Below, piece by piece: positions 63,790 to 64,000 of a stretch of 64,000 bases of DNA. The stretch is from an uncultured Bacteroidota bacterium (lineage in GTDB: Bacteria; Bacteroidota; Bacteroidia; AKYH767-A; OLB10): positions 104,910 through 168,909 of the forward strand of contig CAADHD010000016.1 in NCBI GenBank assembly GCA_900696575.1. Reading direction: 5' to 3'. Every line of letters starts with the position of its first letter. The first letter of the stretch is position 1. Both the position numbers and the translations under genes were made by a program. The notes below the pieces were generated by a model. The model worked only from the letters and a program-made list of their open reading frames with translations, was not told where the DNA came from and ran no database searches.

Positions 63790-63913
63790 AACGGTTTCGG
63801 GCTTGGCGTTCGGGCGGGATTTCGAAGCCGAAACGTTCAGCTAATATACAAATTTCAATAGAAGCACAAAGCTCCAAGTTTGCACGTCACCCCGCCTGAC
63901 GCAAAACCCGTGT
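63790..63913. repeat. attC-like repeat E (right end interrupted)
   Basis: It starts AACGGTTTCGGGCTTGGCG and follows repeat B almost exactly to CCCGTGT at 63913. The expected TTATxGGC end is missing and another sequence takes over. Confidence 0.65.
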
Positions 63914-63915
63914 GC

Positions 63916-63938
63916 CTGTTGCACAACTCATGCAACAG
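63916..63938. repeat. Short inverted repeat at the break of repeat E
   Basis: CTGTTGCA / TGCAACAG (8 bp stem, 7-nt spacer) begins 3 bp after repeat E stops matching the others. It may be the end of an insertion sequence that lies mostly beyond the window. Confidence 0.35.
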
Positions 63939-64000
63939 CAAGTAGTTTCTGTTAAAGCATTTTATCATTCACCTGATTTTGTTCAAAACAAATATAGAGA

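Larger units (their letters stand above)
57840..63913. mobile_element. Integron-like gene-cassette array (four units, five attC-like repeats)
   Basis: Repeats A-E of about 125-170 bp separate four units, all with genes on the minus strand. Each repeat starts with (C/T)AACGGTTT(C/G)GGGCTTGGCG-like sequence and ends with AAACC(C/G)...GTT. Unit ends are complementary to each other within a unit: 58861-58877 with 59634-59650 (16 of 17), 59769-59782 with 61166-61179 (13 of 14), 61299-61313 with 63778-63792 (14 of 15). They differ between units. That is the rule for cassettes, where the first bases after the GTT cut match the R'' box of the cassette's own attC. The R' boxes (GTTATAGG, GTTAGCGG, GTTGGCGG) deviate from the canonical GTTRRRY. 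No integrase is in the window. Confidence 0.6.

Noticed and set aside
57840..63913. CRISPR array as an explanation of the repeats
   Set aside because: Repeats are more than 120 bp and spaced 0.7-2.5 kb with genes between them, and no cas genes are present.
57840..63913. Simple MITE or transposon inverted repeats as an explanation
   Set aside because: Ends are complementary within a unit but differ between units, and no target-site duplications are apparent. Kept only as the main alternative.

Overview
The window reads as a chromosomal segment of a free-living member of the Bacteroidota, probably near the Chitinophagales/Sphingobacteriales. The evidence is a set of lineage-typical families: GWxTD lipoprotein, DUF4476, DUF2911, M43 protease with a Por (type IX) sorting tail, MoaCB fusion, SWIB protein with a lysine-rich tail. 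Recognisable Bacteroidota -7 elements (TAnnTTTG) sit in front of several genes, and Shine-Dalgarno sequences are mostly absent. No rRNA is present; there is one tRNA-Phe.

Layout. 1-9.6 kb: an edge-truncated secreted delta-60 beta-propeller protein, topoisomerase IV (parE-parC, minus strand), serA and acsA. 9.8-22 kb: one tightly packed minus-strand operon of 12 genes. It encodes a periplasmic, Tat-exported type II DMSO-reductase-family enzyme (NxrA/NarG-like alpha, four-cluster FeS beta, haem gamma with a fused cytochrome c domain), its TorD/NarJ-like chaperone, TatA, and a nearly complete molybdopterin pathway (moaA, moeA, mobA, moaD, moeB-rhodanese, moaE, moaCB). A perfect FNR-type palindrome lies just upstream of the first gene, which fits control by oxygen or nitrogen oxides. 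22.5-31.7 kb: an rRNA m5C methyltransferase, two TPM proteins and LemA, a SWIB/H1-like DNA-binding protein behind a cluster of repeated motifs, coaX with an outer-membrane protein and a TPR protein, tRNA-Phe and a response regulator, DUF4476. 31.9-46.4 kb: saccharopine dehydrogenase, trmN6, a secreted M43 protease, two thioredoxin-fold proteins, rmuC, GWxTD, and a partial phenylacetate (paa) set: paaZ apart, and paaI-thiolase-paaY-DinB as an ATGA-coupled operon. 46.6-50.6 kb: an alpha-oxoamine synthase followed by a 32-residue membrane peptide, a response regulator and a multi-TM PAS histidine kinase. This order recalls Lqs/Cqs signalling. 50.7-57.5 kb: a MutS2 without the Smr domain, a 39-residue membrane peptide coupled to a sodium:solute symporter, DUF2911-TPR, kdsA and a YD-repeat protein.

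57.8-63.9 kb is the most unusual part. Five copies of a roughly 125-170 bp imperfectly palindromic repeat separate four gene units, all read on the minus strand: an MBL hydrolase, a membrane protein with 11-residue coiled-coil repeats, a restriction-modification pair, and a second, AvaI/BsoBI-like, restriction-modification pair. The three best-preserved units each begin and end with their own 14-17 bp complementary sequence. This follows the rule for integron gene cassettes (start of cassette complementary to the R'' box of its own attC). I interpret the region as an integron-like cassette array with non-canonical attC-like sites, loaded with defence genes. The integrase is not in the window and would be expected beyond the right edge.
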